Source: Saccharum officinarum
Taxonomy: Eukaryota > Streptophyta > Magnoliopsida > Poales > Poaceae
Direction: 5' to 3'
Assembly: GCA_020631735.1 (NCBI GenBank)
Contig: CM036158.1
Span: forward strand, 78,731,447-78,795,446
DNA: 64,000 nt
A model generated the notes under the pieces. It had not been told where the DNA came from, made no database searches, and worked only from the letters and a program-made list of their open reading frames with translations. The position numbers and the translations under genes are program-made. The number at the start of each line of letters is the position of its first letter. The stretch's first letter is position 1. Below are positions 1 to 10,546 of the stretch, piece by piece.

Positions 1-718
1 GTTGTAATAACTAAACTTAAGGTTGGTAAGGTTTGGAACAAATGGTTTGTAAATTATGATATGTAAGACTTCCGCACTTTTACTCTGATGTAATTTGTTA
101 TATAAAATGTTGTAATACTGCAATGCCTCTGTAATGTGATCCTGCTCGAAAGATCGTGGATAATTCGGGTTTTCCGAGGACACCCGACAGACTTCTTAAG
201 TTCTGTGGTACACATACATAGCTGTCAGAGGTCTTTGAGACAATGACAGGTGCATGTGGGCCATATTATTTAAGAGGTTATGCCACAGAGGTGCGAACCC
301 CTACCGGAATTTATTGAAATTTAAAACCAAGTAGTACAAATGTTCAGGAGACAAAAAAATATACAGAAAAAGATAAAAAAAATTACACAAAGGCTTCTAG
401 CCATTGAACAATTGAAACGCACTAAATGCCATTTTGTGGCCAAAACTTCGGTAGGTACATATATAAAAATATTATTGTATTACTACCACCTTTTCTCTGA
501 AGAGACAACAAAAGGTGACATGGTAACCTTCGGTGTGTTAAAAAAGAGTTGCCATATTTTAGGCTACCATCTTAGACAACCAACTGATAATATAAATAAA
601 AGGGTAATTTATATTTATTTGTATAGTTAAATAATGACAGAATCTTATGTTGTCTGAATAATAATAAAAAATCAGGTACCTGAAATATATGAGAAGTAGA
701 TAAAAATGCTTCTTTCTC
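1..718. other. AT-rich intergenic DNA
   Basis: I see no convincing gene, RNA or element boundary here. Two short open frames (96 and 81 codons) overlap on opposite strands, have AT-driven composition and resemble no family I know. Confidence 0.5.
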
Positions 719-1020
719 ACTACAACAAATCTGCCATTTTTTGACATTTGATATTTGTCATAATAATAGGAAAATAAGTCATAGATCGTCATTTGTGACA
801 CCAAGTTGACGAAAAATAAAATGTCAAAAGATGAGCATCTTAGTGAGACTACTTATGACCTTTAGGTGTTCATGTCATAACATTATGACATTGATTTCAA
901 AAGTCACAAACATTTATAACTTCTGATTTCATGTCATAGGTTTCTTGGATCTCACCATGTAAGCAGATGCCACATGGATGACTCGTTGACGTGGCGCTGA
1001 GGTGGCAAAGTCTAGAAATG
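719..1020 (+). mobile_element. CACTA-like transposon terminus with TGTCAT subterminal motifs
   Basis: The segment opens with CACTACAACAAATCTGCC, a CACTA-type terminal inverted repeat. It continues with many short direct and inverted copies of TGTCATA or ATGTCAT (740-1030), which looks like the subterminal repeat zone of En/Spm elements. I could not find the opposite terminus (a GTAGTG end) nearby, so this is probably a truncated or very short non-autonomous element. The right limit is approximate. Its terminus differs from that of the CACTA ending at 31427, so it belongs to a different family. Confidence 0.45.
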
Positions 1021-1877
1021 TCATAAAGTTAAATGTGATCTGTTTAAGCCCACATAGCTGGCATACTTCTAATGAGCCAAGCCCATTTTGAACTGTTTTT
1101 TCAGACTAGCCCAATTTTTCAGGTCTCAAATTAGTAGCCCATGTAGAGATGATTTTTGGCCCATTTCCTTTTGCACATATCAGATTAAAAGCCCATTCCT
1201 TATAGATAAAAGATTAGCCCAGCTCATTTAATATTACATAAAAACCCATGTCATATATTAAATCAGCAATTCAAATACATAGGCCTGCTCACTGCAGCAA
1301 GGCTATAGGTGCATATATATATGGGCATGCAGCCCGAGACCCGGTAGCCTGGCACGAAGCCTGCTTTTTTAGCCCGGCACGAGCACCGCACGACCCGGTG
1401 AGCAGCGGGCTCGGGCTAGCCTAGCCCGATTCATAGGGCCGTGCCTGGGCTGCTCTCTAGGCACGGCACAGCCCGCAAAAATACAGCAGGCCCAGTACCG
1501 GCCCGATACTTCATCCAAATATATATATTGGTCTTGATTTGTAGATTTAATTGTAACGAACACAAAAGTGTAATCAGATTATAAATTGGATGTTTGGTTT
1601 AATAAATATGATGATTTGAAAATTTATAATAACAAAAAAATGCACACTATCAGAGCCATCCAGTGCTTGACATGTCATCCCATGGGCCATGCACTTCTGC
1701 TGCATGTGAAACCAAGTAACAATAGTCAAACTAGTAAATGTTCTCTGCTCACTTTTGTCAGGTCCAACAGTGATCATAGAGTATTACAGTTTTAAACCAC
1801 CTTCTAACTAGCATCTGCCCCATCTAAGATATTAAATCCTGGCCGTTCGCTAGGGGGGATATGTGTGCCCCGAGGCA
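1021..1877. other. Intergenic DNA with a GC-rich CCCGGCACG segment
   Basis: No gene is visible. At about 1330-1510 a GC-rich stretch with repeated gcccg, gcacg and ggcacg words interrupts AT-rich DNA. Such words occur in degenerate grass repeats, but I cannot assign a family. Confidence 0.35.
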
Positions 1878-2472
1878 CTACATCCGCGTTGCTCCCCTCA
1901 TCAACGGCTTACGAATGTCAATCCTGACTTTGATGCGCAAGAATCTCCCCACAGCCGAGTTGCCATCATCAGTATCGGCTTCTATGAAACAGCTAATTTC
2001 ATCTCCAATTGCTTCTGCTGTTGAGAAATTCATCATACCTAGAGGTAATTTTGACACCTGGAACCAGATCGGGACATGAACAAACTCTATCTCATCCAAG
2101 GTTTTTGTTTGATCCATATCCGCCACAATAATCAATTCTTTCGATAGATTCCATGGCCCTTCCTCTAGTGCTTTCTTCTTCCCCGAAGCTTGGTCGAACG
2201 TAAACAAGAATTTATTTTCACCGAGGCCCTTGCAGTCAATCCCCCTCATTGGGCACCAGATCTTTCCCAACGCCAGTTCCAAGGAATCCGGATGCGCAAG
2301 TTTTTTCTGAGAACAGCTTCCCCATCGCTTGAATCGGAGTTGATCCCGATCGCTCCCCTCCACCTCTACCTTTGATGCGGACACCCTTCTTCTCTGCTGT
2401 CGACAACTTCAGGCTTTTCATCATCCCTTCTACTCCCTCCATCTGCAGTCCGCCAAGTAAAATACCTGGCAC
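1878..2472 (-). pseudogene. LINE ORF1 / DUF4283 gag-like relic, truncated and frameshifted
   Basis: Minus-strand translation gives the plant L1-type LINE ORF1 region known as DUF4283: FLFTFDQASGKKKALEEGPW, then the ADMD and VPIWFQVSKLPLGM motifs. An N-terminal piece in another frame (MEGVEGMMKSLKLSTAEKK, about 2439-2370) shows that a frameshift separates the start from the body. The frame stops at 1878 right after RIKVRIDIRKPLMRG, before the CCHC zinc knuckle that normally follows, so the 3' part and the whole reverse transcriptase ORF are missing. The GC-rich DNA at 2490-2700 could be its 5' leader. Such proteins bind LINE RNA. This copy cannot be functional. Confidence 0.75.
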
Positions 2473-2746
2473 CCGACGGCTAGCAAGTTTAGGTTATGGC
2501 TGCACACACAGAGTTTGACGTGGACTCGATTACGGAATAGGACGTGGACACTAGATTCCTTCCCACGAAGGAGGAACCAAGCTAGCGAACAGAGAAGAGG
2601 TCAGAGAAGAAACGGTGAAAAGCGAACAGGAAAACGCCCTGAGTCGCCTAGGGAGAACCCTAGGTGCCGAGGAAGTTGGTGTTGGTTTGTTTTAGGGATT
2701 ATACAAAGTTGCTATGGCTAAAATGAGCTAAAATTAAAAAGATTGT

Positions 2747-3753
2747 ATGCTTATCTGCAGCCTTTTCTTATCGTACTTTTTTCATATATACCCTACTTCT
2801 GTTGGCCCCCTACTCTCCACCGTGCAAAATCTGGATGAGAGAGATGACAAAAGGGTCCTCCTTTCATCCGAGGTGGAGAGAGTGAAAATCGCGAAGGTAA
2901 GCGTCGTCCTCAGCCAGTTGAGGCATCGCAACATTGCCCAGTTGATTGGGTGGTGTCACCAAGCCGATGAGTTCTTGCTTGTCTACGAGTTGTTTAAGAA
3001 CGGCAGCCTCCAAGACCATCTCTATAGTTCCGTATCCATCCTAACATGGCCAATGAGGTAAGGACTCTTGACAGCTCTATATCACAGAGATTAACTCATG
3101 TGTTTTGAACTTAATTCACTTTTGACGTGACGTGTTGGCCAAGCTGCAGGTACAAGATCCTTCTTGGTGTAGGCGACGCCTTGCTCTACTTGCACAAGGA
3201 ATGTGGTACTGTTGTCGTGCACGGGAACATTAAGCCTAGCAACGTTATGCTAGAGTCGTCTTTCAATGCGAGGCTGGGAGACTTTGGGCTTGCAGGCATC
3301 TATGACTCGCCTTACCCCGTAGGATCGGGAATGGGAATAACCATGGGCTACACGCCCTTAGAAGAGGTCAAGTGCACCAACAGGTTCACCACTGAAACCG
3401 ACGTCTACTGCTTTGGGGTCCTCCTCCTCGAGCTCGCCAGCGGTCGGCCGCCAATCCTTCGCGGGGAGCACGAACACAGGGTTAATCTCGTGCACTGGCT
3501 TTGGAAGCTGCACGAGAGAGGCGCGCTCCTTGACGCAGTGGATCTACGGCTCCATGGCAAGTTCGACGCAGACGAGATGGAGCGCGCGTTGATCCTGGGC
3601 CTGTGGTGCGTGCACATGGACTACAGCGTCCGGCCATCCATCGAGAAATCCATGGATGTGCTCCGCCAGATATTCCCAGATCCACTGCCGCACCTAGAGC
3701 TACACCCTTCCATCGAGCTTGACTGTACTACATCAGATGATGAGATTGTATAA
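2747..3753 (+). pseudogene. Receptor-like kinase fragment, copy 1 (L-type lectin RLK-like, inactive-type catalytic loop)
   Basis: Two exons encode most of the kinase domain of a plant L-type lectin receptor kinase-like protein. Exon 1 ends at 3057 (LRHRNIAQLIGWCH, LVYELFKNGSL), a GT-AG intron spans 3058-3149, and exon 2 covers 3150-3753 to a TAA stop. The DFG motif (LGDFGLA) and DVYCFGVLLLE are present. The catalytic loop reads VVVHGNIKPSNVML instead of HRDIKPSN, so the catalytic Asp is Asn. The usual GYMAPE is GYTPLE. Only a degenerate stretch precedes the first conserved helix; no glycine loop, VAVK lysine, lectin domain or transmembrane segment is visible upstream, where LINE-like DNA lies instead. 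It is therefore a 5'-truncated gene, at best a pseudokinase. The start position is uncertain. A near-identical copy lies at 31428-32282. Confidence 0.7.
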
Positions 3754-4435
3754 TGAAGGTGCTAGGCGGAAAAAAAACTGATTTGTACCACGTGCATATA
3801 AACATGCATGAAGAGATTGCTTTAGTGCTTATTAAGTGTGCTAGCAACACAATTAAACATATTTAAGCACCAATTTGTGTCATCGAAGCAGGTCATACTT
3901 GATGATGTAGCAGGATTCTTTCTTTAACAAACCATGCATGATTATTAAGCATCTTTGTATGTATGCATGCATGCCCTCTTGTTTTCCTGTCACCACCAAA
4001 AAATCATCTTGTATACACATGCCTTTGCCTTTATAATTAGTTACAGGTCGTCCTATTTTCGTTCAAACCTCTCTTGATGTGCTTTCAAATTTGTGAACGA
4101 AAACTCCGTGGCGTTGATCCATCAAAATGGATGATGTCTTCTATAGGATAGCTTGGTTATACACATTTTTAGGACCGTAGTCATTCCTCATGATCCGAAT
4201 GACGGCAGCTGCCCTATGGGTGGCAGAGGCCTTAAAATCCAGATCCTGTCGGTTCGCGTCTGATCGGCTAGTTCTTATTGGACTACGGCGGATGAAGGTG
4301 GGCAAATCGGCGACACATGGCGTCTCCTCACTTGAAGCAGATGAAGATGGCACCAGCGAAAGTTCGCAGCGATGACGCACTAGAGGCGGCGGCGACTTGA
4401 CGACTTCCACCTAACGAATCTGACTGTTTCAGGAG
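3754..4435. other. Downstream flank of kinase copy 1
   Basis: Non-coding DNA shared with copy 2 at 32283-32980. It contains ATGCATGCATGC-type runs near 3960. No gene is recognised. A TTTCAG splice-acceptor-like sequence sits just before the copia relic at 4439. Confidence 0.5.
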
Positions 4436-4438
4436 AGG

Positions 4439-4624
4439 ATGTCGGGAAGCAGGGATGTGCATATCGATGTAGACTATCACTTTGTTCGAGAAAGAGTTTC
4501 AAGAAAACTTCTAGAAATTGAATTTGTATCTACCAATGATCAGATAGCAGATGGATTCACTAAACCATTGTCGGTCAGACGTTTGGAAAATTTCAAGCAC
4601 AATCTCAACCTAGATAGGTTATGA
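4439..4624 (+). pseudogene. Ty1/copia RNase H C-terminal relic, copy 1
   Basis: The 61-codon frame reads [13 protein letters not shown] and then [14 protein letters not shown], the conserved C-terminal end of copia RNase H (HIxxxxHFIRE and QxADxxTKPL). The rest of pol is absent. An LTR-like stretch follows within 12 bp, so this is the 3' tail of an old copia element. The same relic lies at 32984-33169 in copy 2, so it predates the duplication. Confidence 0.85.
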
Positions 4625-4635
4625 TTGAGGGGAGC

Positions 4636-5024
4636 TATTAGATAAGTTAATATCCTACATAATCTTGTGTAACAAATATGTAAAGGAACCAATCTTGATT
4701 TGGCCAGAGATAGTAGTTTAGACCTTTACGGTAGGTTAGCAATGATTGTATATTTTCTATATATATAGGCTGATGGCCAAATCACGATTGGCCTCCTGCT
4801 CCCTATGTAAGCCACAGGTGAGGGGCTGTTCCTCACCACAACATCAACACGCAACCCGTCGCCACCATGCGACTTCCTCGCCTAGCGTCTCTGTGAATTC
4901 TATCACCAAGGTCGTGTGTTTTCCTCTTTGTGAGGTGTGAATCTAAGTGTTCTTATATCTTTTGACTGTGTATATCCTCGTGGATATAGAGGCCGGATTA
5001 ATGAAAATCCATTATCTAAAAACA
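4636..5024 (+). repeat. Probable copia 3' LTR, copy 1
   Basis: A purine-rich ATTGAGGGGAG resembling a polypurine tract precedes TATTAGAT, and the stretch ends near ATTATCTAAAAACA. These look like mutated TGTTAGA...TCTAACA LTR ends. Its position right after the RNase H tail supports a 3' LTR of about 390 bp. A TATA-like run (tatatatatagg) lies near 4760. The boundaries are approximate. Confidence 0.55.
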
Positions 5025-5124
5025 GATTCCTCGTGCTTACGTTCTAGAGAGGTGGCTTAATTACAGCACCCGATGAAAGAAACCACCAGACTAGAAAATC
5101 GAATAAAGGCAGCAAAACCAAACG

Positions 5125-5128
<4 letters not shown>

Positions 5129-5218
<90 letters not shown>
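5129..5218. repeat. (TA)n microsatellite, long allele
   Basis: An uninterrupted AT dinucleotide run of about 90 bp. The equivalent tract in the duplicate (33672-33708) is much shorter, so the tract has expanded or contracted since duplication. The tyrosine/isoleucine open frame across it is a by-product. Confidence 0.95.
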
Positions 5219-5220
<2 letters not shown>

Positions 5221-5499
5221 CAACCCTCCGCTATGGGCTCAATCTGATCTTTATCCTCGGACTACAAAATCATCTATTCTTCGACTCTCAACTATTAAAA
5301 CGGTTTATTTTAATAAACTCTAAGATTATAGTGGCTTTCAAATGACCTGGTGTGATGTGACAATGTAGCCTAGTAACATTTTTCCACTTTCATTATAGAG
5401 TATCTATAACTTAAATATATTTTCAATAATATGTATGCATGAGATTTTAACCAGTTATACAAGCTAACGGGAAAATCCTTTCTACTCCTAGTGTACATA

Positions 5500-5540
5500 C
5501 TCTCTCTCTCTCCCTCTCCCTCTCCCTCTCTCTCTCTCAA
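5500..5540. repeat. (CT)n-rich microsatellite
   Basis: Alternating CT and CCCTCT units, also present in copy 2 at about 33990-34030 with slightly different unit arrangement. Confidence 0.9.
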
Positions 5541-6389
5541 TTATGACTATTGTGCATGTTCCATAACTATATGCAACGGTTTGTTGGAGTATAAGTTATA
5601 TGAGAGCATCTTCAAAAGTTTCCAAAACACACTCTCAATCTTGATTTTTTTGCAGGATTGAGAAAAGCTCTCCCCAACAACATTATCTTAACTCCTAACC
5701 TTTTTACACGTGGAAAGATAGGAGGGGCATCCAATCAACGTTGGTGTGACTTCTCTTGATGTTTCTTCCTTCTCGCACCAAAGAAAGAAGCCGCCACCCA
5801 CAATGTTGTCGCTACCCTCAGAAGTCAATCACTGCCATCACTGCCCTAGGAAAGAGGTAAAATCAATTGTTGCCACTCTCCTCTTTTTACTAGCCTCTTC
5901 CTGGCATGCCCTAGCCAAGCCTAGAGGCATGTGACCACCCCCATCCACACTAGCTAGCCGCATGCCGTCGCCTGGCAAGCTATGGCCGCAGCTGGCCTGG
6001 CCCTACCTGGTTGTGGTTAGTTGTGTCTGTTGCTGGCTTGGCCCTGCTTAGCTGCGGCTAGGCTTGGTCAGCTATTGGCTGGCCATGGCTGACGACCATA
6101 GCCGACTATAGGCTGGCTATGTCCTAGCCAAGGCCAGATGCAGCATAAGAAGGATAGCCATGGCCAAGCCAGGGGCAGTTGTGGTTTGGGGAGGGGTTTC
6201 CTAGGGCGCAAAAAAAATCTTGTAGATGGCAAGTGTTATTTATGTGTTGCAATTGTCATATATTTGCAAATGTTCATGAATGTGAAGATCAATTCAATCA
6301 TGCTTAAGTGTTATCTATGTGTTGCAATTGTCATATATTTGTAAATGTTCATGAATGTGAAGATCAATTCAATCATGCTTTCATGTATT
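5541..6389. other. Non-coding duplicated flank with GGCTGGC-rich stretch
   Basis: No gene is recognised. At 5890-6180 the DNA is dominated by degenerate ctggcc, ggctggc and tagccg words. At about 6230-6379 a 75-bp unit is repeated twice in tandem. The segment ends where an LTR-like sequence begins. Confidence 0.5.
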
Positions 6390-8260
6390 TGTAAGGTCCA
6401 AATGGCTAGAGGGGGGGTGAATAGCCTATTTAAAAATCCACAAGCTTCACTAAACAACCACGTTAGTATAAAAGATGGCTAAGCTAATTTTAGCACTAGC
6501 TCAACTACATTATGCAAGCCACCTATACAATTCTAGTGAAGCAAGGCTATGATCTCTAATACACACCAACAAGGCTAAGTCACTAAGCTACTTACTCCTA
6601 TGTGATAAAGGCTACACTAAGCAAACTATACTAGGACTAGTACAAGAAAGTAAAGAGCAAGTGACTTGATTCTTATACCAATGACGTAGAGAAGTAATGC
6701 ACTCCAAGAAACAATCACAATGATCAACCACAAGAGAAGTCCTTGGCAAAGAGATGACACAAGATTTTTACCAAGGTTCACTTGCTTCCCGGCAAGCTAC
6801 TCCTCGTTGTGGCGATACACCCACTTGTCGGTTCGTGAGCTAATCGACTATTAAGAGTCGAGCCCTCGGCGAGCGCAGCACAACCGCACACAAGATGGGG
6901 ATCCTCGAAGCCATGAGCTCCACTAGAGTATCCAATTTGTGAACTCCCGCGGGGAAGGATCAAGAACGCCTTACAACACTCGGTGAGGGCTCCAACAATC
7001 TCCAATTGCGAGCTCAATCACCTCTGCTGCTCCAAGCCGTCTACCGTGTCGGAAAACATGGAAGAGTAACAAGAAATCCGCAGCAACTCGAAGATCAAGT
7101 GCCTCTATAATGCAACTCTCAAGCAATGCACTTGAATCTCACTCAAGATGTGCAACTATGCAAAGAGATGAGTGGAGGGGTTGTTCTCTAGCTCAAAGGA
7201 TGTCTCTAGGTCTCAAAATATGCAAGAGTTGCCCACAAACCCCAGCCAACTTCTATTTATAGCGAAGGGGTACGCAACTAGCCGTTATCGGACGACGCAG
7301 TTAAAAACGAGCTGACCGGACGCACCGGTCAGGGTGACCAAACGTGTCCGGTCACTACAAGACAAGCGAGAACAGTGCGTGTTAGAAGTTACCGTTGTCG
7401 TGACCGGACGCGCTCCAGCGTTTGACCGGACGCGCTGCACCTGACGTCTGGTCGGAGTCCAGAAAGCTCCCACCGCGACCGGACGCGTCCGATCGCACGT
7501 GATCGGACGCGCCGCGCGTCTGGTCAGCTCTACGACCAGCTCTGCCCCTCTGGGTGCCTGACTGGACACTCCGGTTCTGTGATGGACCGGACGCGCCGGT
7601 TGCAAACCCTAGCACTCACGCCTAACAGCTGCTGAGAACTGACCGGACGCGTCCGGCCAAACCGTGACCGCGTCTGGTGTAGCGTCCGGTCACCACAGTG
7701 AGCACCGTTCGCCTCTGTTTCTTTTCTGACTTCCGGTGCAGTAGAAAATAGGCGTTTCACTTCCCCAAAAAGCGTCGAATCCCGCCTTACAAGCTCGGCG
7801 GGAGGGAGAGAGGAACCCAAACCCCTCTCTACCGCTCAAACACCAACGCCTTCGCAAATGTGCTAACACCACCAAGTGTACACCACCAAGTGCATGTGTG
7901 TTAGCATTTCACAAACATTTTTCAAGGCGTTATGTTAGCTCTCAACTAGATCTTAATGCATATGCTCAAGACATTGATCTAGTGGCACTTGATTCCCGAG
8001 CTAACCATGATTGCCCCTCTTGATAGTCGGCTATGTATCCTAAACCCAGTCAATCACTTCTCTACTCATCTTAGACCGACAAAAGGAAAACCCTATGGTT
8101 ATACCTTTGCCTTGCGCTCTTAGATCCTTCTCTTCCACTTGATCATCATGTTCATCATTTTATGTGCATCTTCACCATGATCATCATTTCATATCCATGC
8201 ACCATCTCTTTGTGATCTTGTGGCCACCACTCCTTGCCACATACACCTTCATCACATGTG
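6390..8260 (-). mobile_element. LTR-like sequence of a copia (SIRE/Maximus-type) element, antisense
   Basis: The left edge is TGTAAGGTCCAAATGGCTAG followed by AGGGGGGGTGAATAGCC, which on the minus strand reads as a CA-ending LTR tail of the type I associate with grass SIRE/Maximus elements. A minus-strand TATA box (CTATAAATAGAAG, about 7249-7262) lies inside it, together with a degenerate array of GACCGGACGCG-like units at 7310-7700. The right edge is not clear. No polypurine tract, coding domain or matching target duplication was found, so it may be a solo or truncated LTR. The family assignment is from memory of conserved words. Confidence 0.5.
7310..7700. repeat. Degenerate GACCGGACGCG repeat inside the LTR-like segment
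   Basis: About ten imperfect copies of a gaccggacgcg or cgtccggtc word in direct and inverted order. It lies just upstream, on the minus strand, of the TATA-like motif near 7255, where an LTR promoter would have its regulatory region. That role is inferred only. Confidence 0.6.
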
Positions 8261-8269
8261 TTGCTTATG

Positions 8270-10520
8270 CCTAACTTAGTATTCATGACTTTTCAAGTTG
8301 AAATCATTTAGAGCTTCAAAAACTGGTGTCAATGTGTCATTTTTTAAAATTCAAAATTTGACTTTGCTAACACTTTGTCGAATGCAAAAATGACCTATGT
8401 ATCAAATGTAGATCTTGATGAGTAGAACAATCTTGGTATTCATGACTTTCGAGTTGGGACCATATAGGGTTTCGAAAACTGGCATGTAGGTGTCAAAATT
8501 TCAAAATTCAAAATTTGAGTGGTTCAAACTTTGTCAAATGAAAAGTTGACCATTACACCAATTGTAGAACTTGATAAGTTTGACAAACTTTGTATTCATG
8601 ACTTTTATAGTTGAGACCATCTAGGATTCGGTCAAAGTGTTTTTAAAAAAAATCCAAGATTTGACTTGGTCAAACTTGGTCAAATGAGCCACTAAATGAC
8701 CTCAAATGAAAAAATTTTGAATACCAAGATGGTACAACACATCGAGATCATCAAGTTCTACCTTTGATACATAGGGCATTTTCGCAGTTGGAAAAGTTTC
8801 AGTAAACTCTAGTCACATGTTTTAAAAATCCAAGGCGTGACCTGGTCAAACGAGGCACTAGATGACCTCAAATGAAAAACTTTTAAATACAGGGGAGTTA
8901 GAGCTCATCAAGATACATATTCCATACATAGGACATTTTTACATTTGAGAAAGTGTTTGTAAACTATGGTCACAATGTCTTGAATCCCACACATACTTTA
9001 TGAAACTATATGCGGGACCTGTGGATTTAGAACTGCACTTTCGTAACGCTTTGTCAAATGCAAAAATTTCCTATGTATCAAATGTAGATCTTGATGAGTG
9101 GAACAAACTTACAATTCATGACTTTTCGAGTTGGGCCCGTCTAGGGTGCCGAAAACCTGCGTGTAGCTATGGAAATTTGAAATTTCAAAATTTGAGTGAT
9201 CGAAACCCTCTCAGATGAAAAGTTGACCATTACACCAAATGTGTATCTTGATGAGCTGTATAAACTTTGTATTCATCACTTTTGTAGCTGAGACCATCTA
9301 GGGTCCGGTCAAAGTGTCTTTTCTAAAAAACCAAGGTTTGACTTAGTCAAATTAGGTCAAACGAGGCACTAAATGACCTCAAATGAAAAAATTTTGAATA
9401 CCAAGATGGTACAACACATCGAGATCATCAAGTTCTACATTTGATACATAGGGCATTTTCGCAGTTGGAAAAGTTTCAGTAAACTCTAGTCACATGTTTT
9501 AAAAATCCAAGGCGTGACTTGGTCAAACCTGGTCAAACGAGGCACTAGATGACCTCAAATGAAAAACTTTTGAATACATGGGAGTTAGAGCTCATCAATA
9601 TACACATTCCATACATAGGACATTTTTGCATTTGAGAAAGTGTTTGTAAACTATGGTCCCAATGTCTTGAATCCCACACATACTTCATGAAACTATATGC
9701 GGGACCTGTGGATTTAGAACTGCACTTTCGTAATGCTTTGTCAAATGCAAAAATGTCCCATGTATCAAATGTAGATCTTGATGAGTGGAACAAACTTACT
9801 ATTCATGACTTTTCGAGTTGGGGCCGTCTAGGGTGTCGAAAACCTGCGTGTAGCTATGGAAATTTGAAATTTCAAAATTTGAGTGGTCGAAACCCTCTCA
9901 GATGAAAAGTTGACCATTACACCAAATGTGTATCTTGATGATCTGGACAAACTTTGTATTCATCACTTTTGTAGCTGAGACCATCTAGGGTCCGGTCAAA
10001 GTGTCTTTTCTAAAAAACCAAGGTTTGACTTAGTCAAACTAGGTCAAACGAGGCACTAAATGACCTCAAATGAAAAAATTTTGAATACCAAGATGGTACA
10101 ACACATCGAGATCATCAAGTTCCACCTTTGATACATAGGGCATTTTCGCGGTTGGAAAAGTTTCAGTAAACTCTAGTCACATGTTTTAAAAATCCAAGGC
10201 GTGACTTGGTCAAACCTCGTCAAACGAGGCACTAGATGAGCTCAAATGAAAAACTTTTGAATACAAGGGAGTTAGAGCTCATCAAGATACACATTCCATA
10301 CATAGGACATTTTTGCATTTGAGAAAGTGTTTGTAAACTATGATCACAATGTCTTGAATCCCACACATACTTTATGAAACTATATGCGGGACCTGTGGAT
10401 TTAGAACTGCACTTTCATAAAGTTTTGTCAAATGCAAAAATGTCCTATGTATTAAACGTAGATCTTGATGAGTGGAACAAACTTACTATTCATGACTTTT
10501 CGAGTTGGGGCCGTCTAGGG
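8270..10520. repeat. Tandem array with ~687-bp unit, about 3.3 copies
   Basis: Anchor words recur at regular spacing. ATGAAACTATATGCGGGACC starts near 9000, 9687 and 10374; AAATGACCTCAAATGAAAAA starts near 8694, 9371 and 10056. Units also contain shorter internal TTTGTCAAATG and GGTCAAA repeats. Later units are near-identical and the first is more diverged and incomplete. The last unit is cut within the 'cgtctagggtg' word at 10520. Each unit has a 72-codon frame that is only a by-product. Similar TCAAATGAGGTCA words occur in subterminal parts of grass CACTA elements, so the array may belong to the CACTA to its right. I cannot prove this. Confidence 0.85.
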
Positions 10521-10546
10521 TGCTTCGCGCTTTTTAGTAGTAGAGA
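10521..10546 (-). mobile_element. Possible Helitron 5' terminus (minus strand)
   Basis: On the minus strand the sequence starts TCTCTACTACTAAAAAGCGC with a host A before it (T at 10547 on plus). This fits the TC-starting 5' ends of grass Helitrons (TCTCTACTA...). It interrupts the 687-bp unit exactly. No matching 3' hairpin plus CTRR end was found toward lower coordinates, so an intact element cannot be claimed. Confidence 0.35.

Larger units (their letters stand above)
2899..6389 (+). repeat. Duplicated segment, copy 1
   Basis: This stretch aligns without large rearrangement to 31428-34745 (offset 28529 at the start). The shared part covers the kinase C-lobe exons, their intron, the copia RNase H relic, the copia LTR-like stretch, a (TA)n tract, a (CT)n tract and a GGCTGGC-rich stretch. 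Copy 1 has a longer TA tract, extra GGCTGGC-type DNA near 5940-6140, and a 75-bp tandem duplication at about 6230-6379 that is single in copy 2. Homology stops at 6389, where an LTR-like sequence starts. Confidence 0.85.

Noticed and set aside
5073..5345. 90-codon frame with a Tyr-Ile repeat
   Set aside because: It is a translation of the (TA)n microsatellite.
7349..7365. CACTACAAGACAAGCGAG as a CACTA start
   Set aside because: It does not match the terminus at 31427, has no subterminal repeats beside it and lies inside the LTR-like GACCGGACG block.
8270..10520. Array considered as CRISPR-like or as gene family (repeated 72-codon frames)
   Set aside because: The units are contiguous 687-bp tandem repeats without spacers, and the repeated frames are by-products of the repeat.
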